Below are positions 10,886 through 23,207 of a stretch of 64,000 bases of DNA, piece by piece. The notes below the pieces were generated by a model, which saw only the letters and a program-made list of their open reading frames with translations, did not search any database and was not told where the DNA came from. The position numbers and the translations under genes are program-made. Source of the stretch: Porpolomopsis calyptriformis (taxonomy: Eukaryota; Basidiomycota; Agaricomycetes; Agaricales; Hygrophoraceae); contig OX621175.1 of assembly GCA_951640195.1 (NCBI GenBank), positions 558,001-622,000 on the forward strand. The letters are read 5' to 3'. Every line of letters begins with the position of its first letter. Position 1 is the stretch's first letter.

Positions 10886-13800
10886 CTAAAAATTAGCGTA
10901 GCCATTGTCATCCGCGTTATCCCAATCTCCTTCCCCATCATCTGGCCCAAGGTCCGAGCCATCCTCTCTCTCCCCTTCAGAATCGCTATTCTCATCATCA
11001 CTGTCGACATCTCGGACCTCGTCTATCTGACCTTCCACATTCTCCCGGTCAGGTCTGTCCTCCATTTCAACATCACTAGCACCGTTTTTGTCAGGGGAGA
11101 TCGTCTCCCCATGACCAACTCCTCCGCCTAGATGACGCATGTACATGTCCCAATCAGCAAATCTAAATGCCATTAGTCAATATACTGGAGAAGTATAGTG
11201 GGACTCACATCATGACATAGAAAGCTGCCCAGTCGTCTGTTTCTCCAATAGGCTGTCCAAGGGAGGTCACTGCGGTCAACAGTTCGATTGTCCGACCGTC
11301 TGCAAAGGCAGGAATGAGATGGCAACCTCGGATGACCAAAGATGGGTCTAGGAACCCAAATGCAGCCTCGTCTGTATCACAAAGGAAACCAATCTTGGGT
11401 AACCGCACTGCTTTAGCGCTGTATCGATGACCTTCCACAGTGCCAAACCACCTAACCCACAAAAACTCCATATGTTGCACTGATTGAGTTGTTGCGAGAG
11501 GCCCAGTGTGGAGTACTTGAGCGTGGAACACACCGAGAATGCGTGCATACCAGAAGGGATGGGCATTAGCCACATCCTCGTGAGACTTCACCATAACGTT
11601 ACAATGAGTACGCGGATTCATAGAATCTTGGTCTCGCCGGACATCGTACATTGTGAAATTGATACGTAGGACTTTGACTGAGTAGATACGGTTATTGACA
11701 ATGCGCACGGTGTTTCGATCTGCAGGTGTGAATTGGTGTTCATCTCCGTTGTAAGCGAGACCGAAGAGATGAGCAAGAAGGTGATCCTTCAGCTTAGCAA
11801 CGAAGTTCTGTGGTATAATGAGGACAGATTCTTGTGAACCAAAGGCATGTACTTACATTAGTTGCAGGGTCGTATGAAGACTTCCTCATGATGGTGAAGA
11901 CGTCTTGATAATGTTTGCGATTATCCGACATCTGATGATGCATTGCAGCATCACCACAAGGTAAAGGGTCGCTCTCAGAGAAGGCTACATGATGGGGATG
12001 GGCTTTCACTGGGTGTGAGGCCAGGCAGGATCGGCGGACTTGAAGGAGACGCGTTTCACGACGCTCATGTCGTGTCATTTGTCGGATAGCCTGGTTCTTG
12101 TTAGTCTTCCCATACAACCGTTTCACATGGCGGTGCTCCATCTCTCCCTACAATGGGATTTTGAAAGACTGATAAACGAGGAAAAGAATCTAATCTTACA
12201 GTTTGCGTTGAGTATGAATCGGTGGTTCCAAATAACTGTATCGCACGTGTATAATCTGGCAGCGCATGAAATTTATAAGTTGACAAATTGAGCTTCTTTG
12301 GGAGCCTTCCCTTGACAGACGGTATGGTACAAAGGATTGGTGAAGGAGTTACAGAACTGGCGGATTGGTTAATAGATGCTGTCAGAGCAGAAGGGGCGGC
12401 TGTAGGTTGAGCACCCAATTGTTCTCCGGTTCTCGGATGAGCTCTGTTCTGTCGCCGGGTTCAAGCATCTGCTTCCTTCTGTAGCTCTACTGTGTTGTAT
12501 GCTTGACATGTGACGCCTCGAAATTTCCATAATTCACGGCCAAGCACAGCTGTGACCGATTCCAGGAGAGTCAGGGTCGAATCTGTATGCATGCGCAGCT
12601 TGGCCAGCGCGTGCCATTCTGCAAGTCAGTAAAGCAATGTAAGCACGATTTGGTTATGGGGTTCAGGAAGTAGGCCATCGAAGACGGGTATGGCGCACTA
12701 TTCAGAAAGGTTAAGAAATTCCGAGATAAAAAATGAATAGACAGACTTGTAATAAGTCCTCGTAATCCCGCGCTGCAAGCTTCTTCATTTCAGAAGCATT
12801 GGTGCTGAAACGGCGGATAGTATAGCACCCAAATGTTGGAACCTGCTGAAACCTCCAAACTTGTTTAGGCTGCTGGGGAACAACTTCAAGATAAACCATA
12901 CCTGCAATCTAATTCGGTCACCAATTGACCTGCTGGAGCTGCCGCATGTAGAAGTCATAAGAGGTGGGTGAAGACGGCCTTCCAAATTCCCAGCTCAAAT
13001 TCATGCATCAAATCGACAACTAGCATCACATATGGGTCAAACCCAAAAGGACCCAGTTTCTCACCAAAAGAGTTCTGTAACTCGTTTCAGATAGTGTTGA
13101 TATCGGTGGGTAGAGCAAAAATATTGTACGAAAGTGGGAACTAAGGATTGTGGTTTGAGGAGGCGTTCCACAGCAGCGCTGGTGATACTGTAACCAAGGT
13201 TATAGATGAATTCTCGTGCTTGTGCTATGAGGGGCCGGCTGTATGATCGTGCATTCAAAATCCGAGCTCTGGTATCTTGTAGATACCCAATCTTGTCAAT
13301 TTGGTCCTTAGTTATCAAGCATCGAGGGCAAGGGCAGAGGCCTTTGTCCCGTAATGCAGCAATCAGTACTCTAGAAATAAAGTCAACAAATACTTAACTC
13401 GGTAGATTGAATGTAAAGGACCTACTTCTCAGGATAGTCCGCTGAGTATGTGAGGATGCGAGGATAAAAGTGCCGCGCTATACCATCCAAGCAAGTGGCA
13501 ATGAATCCATGCTCGTATGCCGAAATGAAATCACTGTCGAGTAGTAGATCCCACACCTTCTGCATGAGCTCCCGGCGACAGTGAGTTATGATTGCGGCTT
13601 TACGACTACTTGTCGAGATGACATCGTTAATGGAATCAGGAAGCTGCAATCACACATCTACATAAGCTGAAAACCTTGCAAAGTATTCAAGACTCACCGA
13701 GGGAATATACGCAATATGGTGGGATGCCCCAGAACCAGGCTTAGCACGGTAGTATTTTGACAAGTTGGCAAAATACAAATAGAGCGGCCACACCTTTGCA

Positions 13801-15070
13801 GTTCCAAAGCTTGCAAGGTTCGTAGAATCCGACCAGAACATTAGCCCTAGCACAACCTTCTCCAATTTACACCCAGGTTCGTTCTGTTGATGTTGGAGCT
13901 TCGTATCAGCTTCCAAGAAGGCGTCAGAAGTATACACCTCATCAAAACACCGTTCTTCGGATCCAGAAGAGGTTTTCCGAAATCGTTTGAAAGGTGAAAA
14001 ATGGAAATGGCGGGCATTCACATCTGCCAGGGCGGCTTTCATTACATAGAGGAGGGACTGGTGGTAAAGGTCTGGCACTGTGAATGCGTACCCTTGACCA
14101 GTGGGGTCTTTGTCACTGGAGGGAATGGATATGCATACGGCAGTCTCATGCCAACCATCACTAGACAAAGGGTTCACTTTAGTTTCCGATATGTCAAATC
14201 GCCGATACTCACGGTGAGCATTGAAACTGGCAAGATCAGCAGGATTGAAGTCGGGTGCCCCAATGACTTCGTTTGCCAGCCGATTCACCTCAATCTGTGA
14301 TTTCTGACTGCTACCTGTGATTGCCCACTCCACAAATCGGTAGATGGACATGTTGGCAAATGGCTATGGCGGCTCATGGTTCACACCCCCTCCATCCAGT
14401 TGTTTTTGAATATCCAGGGAATGGACTTGATTGGGTATGTGGGGTACAGAATAGTCAGATAAATCCTCGAGAGGGATGAAAGCGTCTGGGTCATAGGAGG
14501 GATGATGGGGATATTCTTGGAGGAGTAAAAACCGATTTGTTCCAGTATGAAGACTGTCACGAATTTCCTGAGAAATGGGTGGGACAATAGGTGGGGCAGG
14601 AGGTGATATAGTCAATGGGATGGGTGCGGGTCCCTCTGGAGGAATATCAATATACCTCTTCGGTAGGTGATAATTTCTCTTGGGCCTGCCTGTTGAAGTT
14701 AATGCGGGGGGTGGAGATGGTGGATCGAATGGAATTGGGGAATTTTCGATGTATGGATCTGGAGTTGAACCTTGTAATGTTGATGTAGACTGCAGCTGAT
14801 TGACATAAGAAAACAGTAAATACAACAGTCTCGCGAACAACGCACCGCCTCCTCTTCTACTCTTCTTGATATTCGGGGCGCGCCTTTTCTCCGGTGCTTA
14901 CACTTGTTTCTCAGAATCTCTTTTCGCTTGGCCAACACTACAGCCTGATAGTGCTTGAAGGTGAGGCAAGTATTCTGGTGTTTCACAAGTCCATGCTGCG
15001 TATCGAAGACTCGTGTACAGGTCTGACAACAGAGGTATGTAGTCATACCTAAATGAAGAGTGACATTCAT
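10886..15070 (-). CDS. Plavaka-type transposase
   Basis: Multi-exon transposase of the Plavaka family of basidiomycete DNA transposons. The N-terminus has a C2H2-like finger (CCQTCTRVFDTQHGLVKHQ) followed by a Pro-rich linker (14364-14840). The core exon 13650-14351 holds the family hallmark MFWSDSTNLASFGTAKVWP, with a probable catalytic Asp in an RNase H-like fold. Later exons carry CPCPRCL, DLMHEFELGIWKAVF and EHRHVKRLYGKTNKNQAIRQ. The C-terminal module (11205-11708) reads INFTMYDVRRDQDSMNPRTH and FLWVRWFG. The acidic tail ends at 10886. Frames join across normal introns, and I see no internal stop or frameshift in the parts I joined, unlike the retroelements further right. The start at 15070 is tentative, since MTTYLCC slightly downstream is also possible. 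Confidence 0.85.
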
Positions 15071-15205
15071 TGTATATGTGTTTACAGCTGAATGACGATC
15101 TGACCTGGAGATATCCGTACGAGCAGCCCATGTCAAGTTAATGTTAAGTTGGATTATGGAATACATACCGATAATTGTTGGAACGATTGAGTTATGGAAA
15201 ACATA

Positions 15206-15251
15206 CGGACAATCCTTTGAAGGATAATGGTTTGAATGAATTGATTGTCCG
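15206..15251. repeat. inverted repeat upstream of Plavaka transposase
   Basis: CGGACAATC (15206-15214) and GATTGTCCG (15243-15251) form 9-base arms around a 28-base loop, about 140 bases 5' of the transposase start. It could be a subterminal transposase-binding motif; this is inference. Confidence 0.45.
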
Positions 15252-15381
15252 CCTCAATTGAATTATCACAAGAACTTGAAGTCATCGTCACCTCCAACAA
15301 CGCTTATGATTCCTGCAATGAATTGCTTTCCAGGTCGTCTATTTAACATCTGGTAAGTTTTCTGTAGACTCACTCTCAATC

Positions 15382-16209
15382 ATGCAACCGACCTCTCTTC
15401 ACCAGCATCTTTTGCCTGCGCCCCTCCCTGCTTCGCGAGCGATGAAATTGACTCAACCCATTGCCGATTCCGCCATCGATAAATGGCTCGACGCTAACAA
15501 GAATGATGCCTTGAGGGACGATGTCATAATACCTGGACGTCTATCTATTGGGGATACTCTACCCCACCAGGTGTTATGTTCCATAACACTCATTTCAATG
15601 GAGGTGTGTTGTCTTTTTCCCCAAGCAGCTTGTACGTGAAGCTTATGACTTATGCTTCAGACAAAAGATGATCTTTATCTTCAAGACATTTACCTCTACA
15701 CTCTCTTTATCAGAGCCGATGTCCCCCAATCGTCTGGGATCACAGCCAAATTCCTCGAGAGTCCCCTTGCTGTTCTTGCCCACTTCCAAGGCCATAGTTC
15801 CGATCCTGACGCACCGAACTGGACCCGCCTATGTCCCAAGCAGACGATTCTGTTTAGGCAGCTGCGAGGAGCTATTGCCGAAGTGTTTTCAGCCCTTGCC
15901 TGGTGGATTGACAATGGTGCCATCGTGCGTCATTGTTCATTCGTCTGATATTGTCCTAAATTGACTGAGTGTTTACACGTAGAAGACTCTAACTATGGAA
16001 ATGGTTGAATGGTTGGTTACAGTCACAGTACGTTCTTTCCGGTTGATTGTTGTTATAATTCTTACCATGAGTTAGAAGGGTACTCCCGCGGAGACCAAAC
16101 GTCTTATCCCCCCCGTCACTTTATTCTCTACACCTCGTCACTCCTATCCGCCCATGACTCAAAACGCACCCGTTCGTCAATGCAAGAGGAAGTTTTGTAC
16201 GGTCCATAG
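15382..16209 (+). CDS. hypothetical protein, spliced
   Basis: Plus-strand frames follow each other with plausible introns. The first exon starts with an ATG at 15382 (MQPTSLHQHLLPAPLPASRA). A second exon is open from about 15652 to 15923 (TAKFLESPLAVLAHFQ, FRQLRGAIAEVFSALAWWI). A third region near 16080-16200 contains PVRQCKRKFCTVHSSPCARA, with three cysteines. I do not recognise the family. The order and phase of exons are not certain, and it may be decayed. Confidence 0.35.
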
Positions 16210-16599
16210 TTCACCGTGTGCTCGTGCAGGCAAACATATTGCCTAAATTGTCATATTTTCTTTCTAACTCAGTACATACAGTGTATACTGTACCGTTTCT
16301 CTTCACCAAGTAAATCATGGCTTCGAAAAAAGTGCTGTAACAAAGTGAGCACTCAATCAATGCGTATGTGCAGATAATTAGCTTGCTTGCAAGGTGCTTG
16401 GCCCAGTTCTCATCTAGTCTGTAGACTATGTGATAACGCCCTCACGCCCTACTACCAGAACTGCGACAGGTTCAACTTCCCTGGGCGTGATCAGTACAAC
16501 TTGAACCAAAACATTCATGCCTATCTGCAAGTAAGCAGGTGGCCTCGGTTGATGATTCCGTCTGTCACTGCATTCTCTAAAAGTGATATATATGTATTG

Positions 16600-17763
16600 A
16601 AATGACAGAGACATTCTAGACACCCCACATGCTCTCTTTTCTCCTTTCAACTGCAAAGATCGCTCGCGATTTATGGAAGGTACCGGGGCCGTCATTCTTG
16701 ACCCGATTTTTGCTGGATTGGTACTGGCGATTCACAATCCCATTCTGAATAGAGACGTCAGTAGCATTGCGGTGGACATTGGGTTAACGGAGCAGCTGGG
16801 ACAAGGAAACGATGATTGCTTATGCCATTGTGAAGGTGTATAGGGTGCGTGGTATGCTTCCCGCCAGCTTCTTCTGCTCGCGGATTACATCAACCTCAAT
16901 CTGATCTTCGCTAATATCACCTGTAAGCTCAGGAGCTCTAACTGTTTATTCAGAGTGTATGAAATCGAGTCCCAACATTGGACATACGACGCCTCCATAT
17001 CAGGAGATCACCATAAAATGTCTTCACGCACTCAGAAACTCAATCTCCCCATCCGTTGTTCCATCGAATGCACTCGACGCATGCAGGGAGACTGGGATAA
17101 CCTCGGCCATTTTATCATCACTCTTGTCATGTCGACGAACTGTTCCTATTGAGATTCTTTATGAGATCTCCCACCCAAATTACACTGCTGTGAAAAGCAT
17201 GTTACCGCTGTGTTTAAATCACAGGAATTGAACCTGGTCATTTGGCGATACATTTTGGATGAAGTGGAATCAGGTGTCGGGCAGAGTGATATCGAACACT
17301 AGCCTTCGACGAAGCTTGCTCCTACGCGAGAACTCTATCATCTTGAAATCGAGTGGCCCTCTTCAGCAGATATTGGCGCCCTGACGTGAATGTCTTTTGG
17401 ACTTTTCATCTTTCCATCAACATCAGTTGGATGCATTGAAGATCGAAACTGTTGCGACCTGGGATATCAGCTTGCATGTCTTCTGTGTAATACACCCATA
17501 GCAATGGAGGATTCGTCTTCATGTTACAAGCTTGGTCAGTTCCAAGTTGTTGAACCATGCATACCCTCTCATCTTTCTGGTCAGCTAGTGATCCTGGGCA
17601 GGATCGTTCTCCTCAGAGACCCCCCTCTCTGATTGCTCTCGAAAGATTACCCGTGTCATTACCTATCATGGAATCAACACTACAGTGCCTTTATTCAGTG
17701 ATCATGGTGTGTGATGATGATATGAAAGCGAACGATTCATCCATCAATTTTCCGCCTTCATAA
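16600..17763 (+). pseudogene. decayed gene of unrecognised family
   Basis: Protein-like stretches occur in successive plus-strand frames. FMEGTGAVILDPIFAGLVLA is at about 16673, QLLLLADYINLNLIFANITC at about 16866, ISPSVVPSNALDACRETG at about 17050, and SDPGQDRSPQRPPSLIALE at about 17590. They are separated by stops and frame changes that simple introns do not all explain. Sequence character suggests a secreted or membrane-associated fungal protein. The family is not recognised, and a heavily intron-split live gene remains possible. Confidence 0.4.
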
Positions 17764-17850
17764 CAAATCCAACTCGATGTCCGAGTCAGACTCAACATAC
17801 CTTTTCCATTTCATGGACTGCACCTTTCAAGTTCAAGCTTCCTGATCCGA

Positions 17851-17895
17851 CGAACAAAATTGAACAAAACCGAACAAAACCGAACAAAACCGAAC
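17851..17895 (+). repeat. 10-bp tandem repeat (CGAACAAAAC)n
   Basis: Four and a half copies of a 10-base unit CGAACAAAAC, the first two with one-base variants, lie in the AT-rich gap between the decayed gene and the DOMON/b561 gene. Confidence 0.85.
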
Positions 17896-18124
17896 GATTT
17901 TGATGCTTGGGCCCATTTTCAATTACTTATGGGACGTCAAGCTCCCGCTCGGGTCTTCACTGGCCCTGAACCCTTTTTCTCCTTCGCTAGGTGCGAAAAG
18001 TTGTCGGTCAGTCTGATAGGAGCTTAGACACTCTGCAAAGCACAGGATCACAGAGTCTGGGGTGGATGGCAATGTGAGTTCCATGTTTCCACCTGCCGTA
18101 CCATCGACACCCATTACTATGCAG

Positions 18125-19359
18125 GGGCTTCGGTACCTCCATGGCCAATGCGGCGATGGTCATCATGTGGTCCAACTCAGATGGGACTATTACTCTCTCT
18201 CAACGCACTGAAGTAATGCCAACTGTGTATCCTAACCCACCAAGAGTGGCGACTTTATTTACAGCACTCAGTTCTGTCAGTAATCTCTCACACACTAGTC
18301 ATTTAACTTATCACACCACTCGTTATAGACCAGTGGGTCAAAACCACAACTAACTTTTACCATTCCTGTATGTCCCTTTCTTGCGATATATACATGCATT
18401 TTTTGAATCTTATTATCCTCCAGGCCAATTCCGATACACAACAAAACATTGTTTGGGCGTTTGGAACTACCTCACCTGGTTCTGACGCCGTCGATGCCCC
18501 AATTTGACAGCACCTAGAGTCCGGAACTCTCCAGCTTGACCTACCAAATCAGGCTCGTCAAATTCCCCCACTTCAGTCGCACCATCCTCCACGCATCACC
18601 GCAGTTTCAAATTGGCTTACTACCAGAAGCTAATCATTGGGCATGCCATCCTCTGTTCCATCGGTTTCTTTCTCTTCCTTCCGGCAGGTGCCTTGCTGGC
18701 TAGGTATTTCCGAACCTTCAGTTCATCGTGGTTCCAAGGACACTGGATACTACAGCTTGCCATTGGTAGGACGCCCATTATTTCCTAGTTGATTGCTCGT
18801 TGACAATGTTTCGCAGCCAGTACTCTCATCTTGATCGGCGTAGCGTTAGGGATTCAAGCTGTTTCATCGGCCGGAGCCCCACACCTCAATGACGTTCACA
18901 AGGTATACATCCTTTCATGATATCTTACTCGTCTCTGAACACATCATTCCTAGAAATGGGGTGTTACCCTGTTCGCATTGTATCTCATTCAATGTGGACT
19001 TGGCGCGTTCATCCATTGGGTGAAACCAAAGAAATCCATGTGTTGTCCTCTGCAAAATTATGCCCATGCCGCGATCGGACTCACCATCATCGCCCTAGCA
19101 TTCTTCCAAGTCCGAACTGGCTACAAGACGGAATGGCCAAAGCCCACTGGTCTTCAGCCTCTTCCCTATGGCGTGGACGTTATGTGGTACGCGTGGTGAG
19201 TCTTGTAACATTATACGTAATCTGGCCAGACGCTCATTCGTTTTTTAGATCTTTCTGGTCCTTTACACCATGGGGTTGGCATTTTTACCCTGGCAGTTCA
19301 CTCAAGAGAGCCGGAACAGGGTCAACAAGGAGTCCTACGTAGAGAGCTACCGGCAATAG
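18125..19359 (+). CDS. DOMON / cytochrome b561 membrane protein (5' incomplete)
   Basis: Trans-membrane electron-transfer type protein. An N-terminal DOMON haem or sugar-binding module (GFGTSMANAAMVIMWSN) is followed by a b561-type helical core from about 18635: KLIIGHAILCSIGFFLFLP, then HWILQLAI, IQAVSSAGAPHLNDVHKKWG, then QNYAHAAIGLTIIALAFF. The His residues in GHAI, GHW, DVHKKWG and NYAHAA are the expected haem ligands of the four-helix core. Clean introns lie at about 18765-18816, 18901-18953 and 19198-19248. The stop is at 19357-19359. An in-frame TGA lies near 18505 between the DOMON and helical parts, so either an intron is unrecognised there or the gene is broken. The exon upstream of 18125 with the signal peptide was not resolved. 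Confidence 0.7.
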
Positions 19360-19865
19360 TTCCGCCCATTGCCTCCTCCGCTCGTAAACGATGTTAAGTT
19401 CTCGCAGTCTTTCTGGTCTGGTCTAAACATGCACCTGAAAGACAGAGTCGGTCTTTTTTTTCCACCACCCCATATGCCTGAATAACTCTTTTCTGGTTTG
19501 AACCATACACTGGTTTTGCCCATCCTCCAGAAGGAGCTGGTTGATGCGTATCGGAAAACACTGAAGCAGGCGTAAAAGTAGATTACAACTGTACATCCTG
19601 TACCTGATGCGTAATGTCGAATAGAATATACATAAAGGGAGCTGCTGCGCATCCTTTAGATCAATTCAATGCCGTATATATACATGGATTTGTCACCGCA
19701 GTCTCAAGTTCATCGATTTATACATTCGTTCATCGACTTATATGTTCCTACATGGCGGTAAACCCGCATAGAGGCACTGCGATATTCTCTTTCTCCGCCC
19801 TTTGTCCTCCCTTGATTTGGTCCTTATATATCTGCCGCATTCGCCTGAAGTAGGCGACGGACGAC

Positions 19866-20994
19866 TTTCGAACCGTCTCCTGACTGTAACCAGTGTCCAC
19901 GGTCTTCTATACATTACTGTCATTATTTGCAGCTCGAATCGATAACTACATGGACATACCAGTACCATGCAGACAGCTGCTACAAGAGCTTCCAAAAACA
20001 TGCGATTGTCGGCATGTGCTGCTAATTTGTTCCAATTCGGACTGTACAGTGCCTTCCCATCCTCGTCAATCCGGCTACCATCGCTGCCCTTAGTGGGACT
20101 AGGTAAGATGATCATAGTCCCTCGCTTCCGCTGCTGAATCTTATTTTCAGCATGGAGGATAGGCCTAAGCTCTGCACCCACAAGCAGAAGGGCTTCTTCT
20201 TTCACGATAGTCTGAATGACACAAGGTATGAGCAAATGCCCTTTCCGACTAAATTATACCAACATACACTGAGAGAACGATCATCTCTAGGCCAGGCATT
20301 GAACAGTCTTTGTTGACTTAGAGGAGTCGGTTTCGATGCAACTGGTAACGTAGGCCAAACAACTGTGGTGAGGGGACCAACTTCTTTGACACTTTCGTTG
20401 CTGGGCTGCCGCTCTCCGATCAACTGGACATCATTAGCCGCCGGAACGATGTCATAAGTTCCCGCAGCGGTTGGAGGATCCCAAAGCTTCTCAAGTATAT
20501 TCGCAGGTATCTGTCAGATTGCGTGAGTTTCATTCAAATATGCTTGTGCAATATCTTCTTACGTCAAGCTCAACACTGTTAGGTATGGTGTCCTCTTGGA
20601 ATAGGCATGACCAAACATCTTGATGGGACAAGGATTGCCCAACTTCTTCATTCCATATGAGTTGCTCAGCATTGTTGTGCAATAGGAATGGGTCGACTTC
20701 GTTACGCAACAATAATGTCTCAAGGTTGGGGTGGCGAACGAAGAGCTCGACGTCTTCCTGGGATAGGAATGGCTCAAGCACCGCTGCCCAGTCATCCACT
20801 GGCATCTGCAGTGGAGAAGTAAGATTAACCGTTTCTCGGAACTCGATGTTGATAATACTAACGAGAGGTCCATTTTGAAGGGCTGCAGAAACACTTGTAA
20901 CAATGACAGCATTTGGGCCAATGTTTTCGGCATCATTTGTGGGGCCTGGGTTATTGCAAGGATAGAGACCATCGCTACCGATGGGCGGGTTCAT
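19866..20994 (-). CDS. hypothetical protein
   Basis: Starts with MNPPIGSDGLYPCNNPG at 20994. The frame is open to about 20560 and contains acidic, Leu-rich sequence (DDWAAVLEPFLSQEDVELFV). Further exons appear at about 20423-20270 (PLTTVVWPTLPVASKPTPLS) and 20227-19960 (TIVKEEALLLVGAELRPIL, RGTMIILPSPTKGSDGSRI). No domain is recognised. It converges on the DOMON/b561 gene. The 3' end is uncertain. Confidence 0.45.
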
Positions 20995-21472
20995 ATTTGT
21001 CTCACCTATGGGTTCCGAAGGGGTGTGGAAATTTGTAGATATTCATAGGTGAGATATTATCGTCCTTTTTAATGGCTTTCTTTGACTAAATCTACGATCC
21101 TTTGCAAGGGCACTATGTGGTAATAATTGCGCCGCACTAGTCTCATTAAAAATGCAGAATATGCCCTCATTTACAGTGCGCCGTTGCGGGGCCAATATCA
21201 GTCATGTACGATCGAATCTATTGCCATCATTGCTCAAATGTGAGCTCTCCGTCAGGATGACATAATGTCTCCCGATTGCACTCACTCATTATTTCACTTG
21301 GAGTCACAGTATCCTCTCTGTTGACATTTCTTATTTGTAGAAGGTTTGGGTACATACCTATTTTTTTCTTTTTTTGCGAAGCACATGTTAGATAATCTGA
21401 CAATGAATTGATGACAAGAATCACCCTGAATAATTCCTTGCAGCAATTGACCTTCCAAGTCTGCTATAACAC

Positions 21473-22853
21473 TTGCGTATCCCTAAGGTGACGACCACTC
21501 TCATGTTTGCTTTCTGGCTTGTTCTCTCTAACACCCTCCGAGCCGTTATGTCGATCCCTCCAAACGACAACGCCGTTCGTGTCCTTAAGCGGCGATGCAA
21601 GTTCCTTGAAGAACGGCTGGCACTTGCTAATGAGCCAAAGCCTAAAAGGTCATTTCTATTAATTCTGTTCGTCAAAAAACATTTATTGACACGTAAGTTA
21701 CAGCATCCTCCAGACTCAAATTTATTCAGGTCGACTGATACGCCGCCTTGTCAGCTTCTTTGACTCCATCCGCAATCTAGTTGAGGAGAACAATTGCCGA
21801 TTGATTCTGGAGTCGGAGTCACTTGAAGATGACGATGATAGAGGAGACCGTATGGTTCTGCATACCATTGAGCTCGTATGATCATATACTTAACTGCTCA
21901 CACCACTCATTTCCTTCATTAACAGACAAGATCGTCTTTTCAGGGGCTATAAAGAGCTCTTTGTCTATGTTCCATCAATCAGGGAGATCGCTGAGGACAG
22001 CAATAGCGAGGACATTACTTTCTTCTACAAAAATGTGCGTGGTTCATATTTACTTTACATGCTGACTTGCCCATTTCCACTAGCTCAGCAAAGGATCAGA
22101 CATGGCGCGAGGTGACGATACTGCAAGTTTGAAGCTGGCGATCACTGAATGGGTCCACGACTTATTCAGTGCCTCCGATCAGCCCCTTCAATCTAAGCAC
22201 AAGGTGGGTCGCGGTCTAGACCACGACCACTGTGGAAAACTATTGTGTCCTATCGAATTCGATTGGGATGATCCCAGGTAAGAATAAAATTACATCTTGG
22301 ACTCGCTAACCACGTATCTAGCATCCGCACCAAAATTCACGAGGGTCACCAAGACTATGCTGTCACGGCTCAATCATGGCTGGTTTTTCTTTATGCTGGT
22401 TTCAAGGCTGACCCGGAAAATATGGAAAAGGGTCTGTTGCGCAGCTCACTGCTTGTGAAGGTGCGGTTTGCATCATTATATCAGTGGATTGCTCACTTCG
22501 CAAGCAGGCATACAAACATATATTTACGTCTCCAACCTCCATTGTCGAGGACCACAGTTCTATTGAGCCTGTTCGCTTTACATCCAAGAGACATAGGATG
22601 GTCTACACAACCAAGAGGTCCCCCGTCGCCAGTCTGATCAACCTGCACGAAGTGACACCAAGATCCATTGCATATATCACCGTTCAAGTCTGGTTTATTT
22701 TTTTTGATCATACTCCCCATACATTTTAACATTATTCTCATTTCAGATTCGTTTCGCACTCTCTAGTTTAAACTCATGGAATGAAACCGACATGGAAAAA
22801 GTCTGGGTTGAACTCAGCATCTCTGAGTTCGACTCGAGCATGCTTGAATTCTA
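21473..22853 (+). CDS. DUF6698-like protein
   Basis: A basidiomycete-specific family of unknown function, often found in repeat-rich regions. Exon 1 is open from 21473, with a second ATG at 21548 (MSIPPNDNAV). It carries a Leu/Arg heptad-like stretch (RVLKRRCKFLEERLALA) and splices at GTAAGT near 21692 to RLIRRLVSFFDSIRNL. The domain core is VGRGLDHDHCGKLLCPIEFD, then KIHEGHQDYAVTAQSWLVFL, then SSLLVKAYKHIFTSPTS, matching the family pattern I know. The last exon ends WVELSISEFDSSMLEF at 22853. All joins keep frame, so it looks intact. Residues 1-25 before the second ATG are hydrophobic, and which start is used is unclear. Confidence 0.75.
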
Positions 22854-23207
22854 AAGGGAAGTTGTTCGACGTGCATCCCTTCACGGCACATGCTAGGAGG
22901 TTATGTGTGATGAGACGAACCATCCCGGTATGGCACCTCCGCATGTTGCTCTGCTTCCTCGCGTTCTCGTCATTCTTTGTTTTCGAGCTGGACTTGCAGC
23001 TGTGCGAGTTGGGCTTGGATCTCATTGCGAGTAGGCATTGTTAATGAAGAAGGGTGGTCCACTGGACCTTATTATATATGTTCCAATTTCAAACTCCGAC
23101 GATTCTCCGAAATCCGCCACATTCCAAAACTCCAATTTCTTAGTCATTACCAAATATGGTCAAGTTCAGTATGCGGTCTCAAGGGCTTGCCCTTAAGAGG
23201 GAGATAC
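22854..23207. other. possible retroelement flank
   Basis: No intact gene. On the minus strand from 23037 a frame begins MPTRNEIQAQLAQLQVQLE, a coiled-coil start resembling retroelement gag N-termini, but it soon meets a stop. On the plus strand the segment ends in the purine run AAGAGGGAGATAC (23194-23206), like a polypurine tract before an LTR. Confidence 0.35.
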
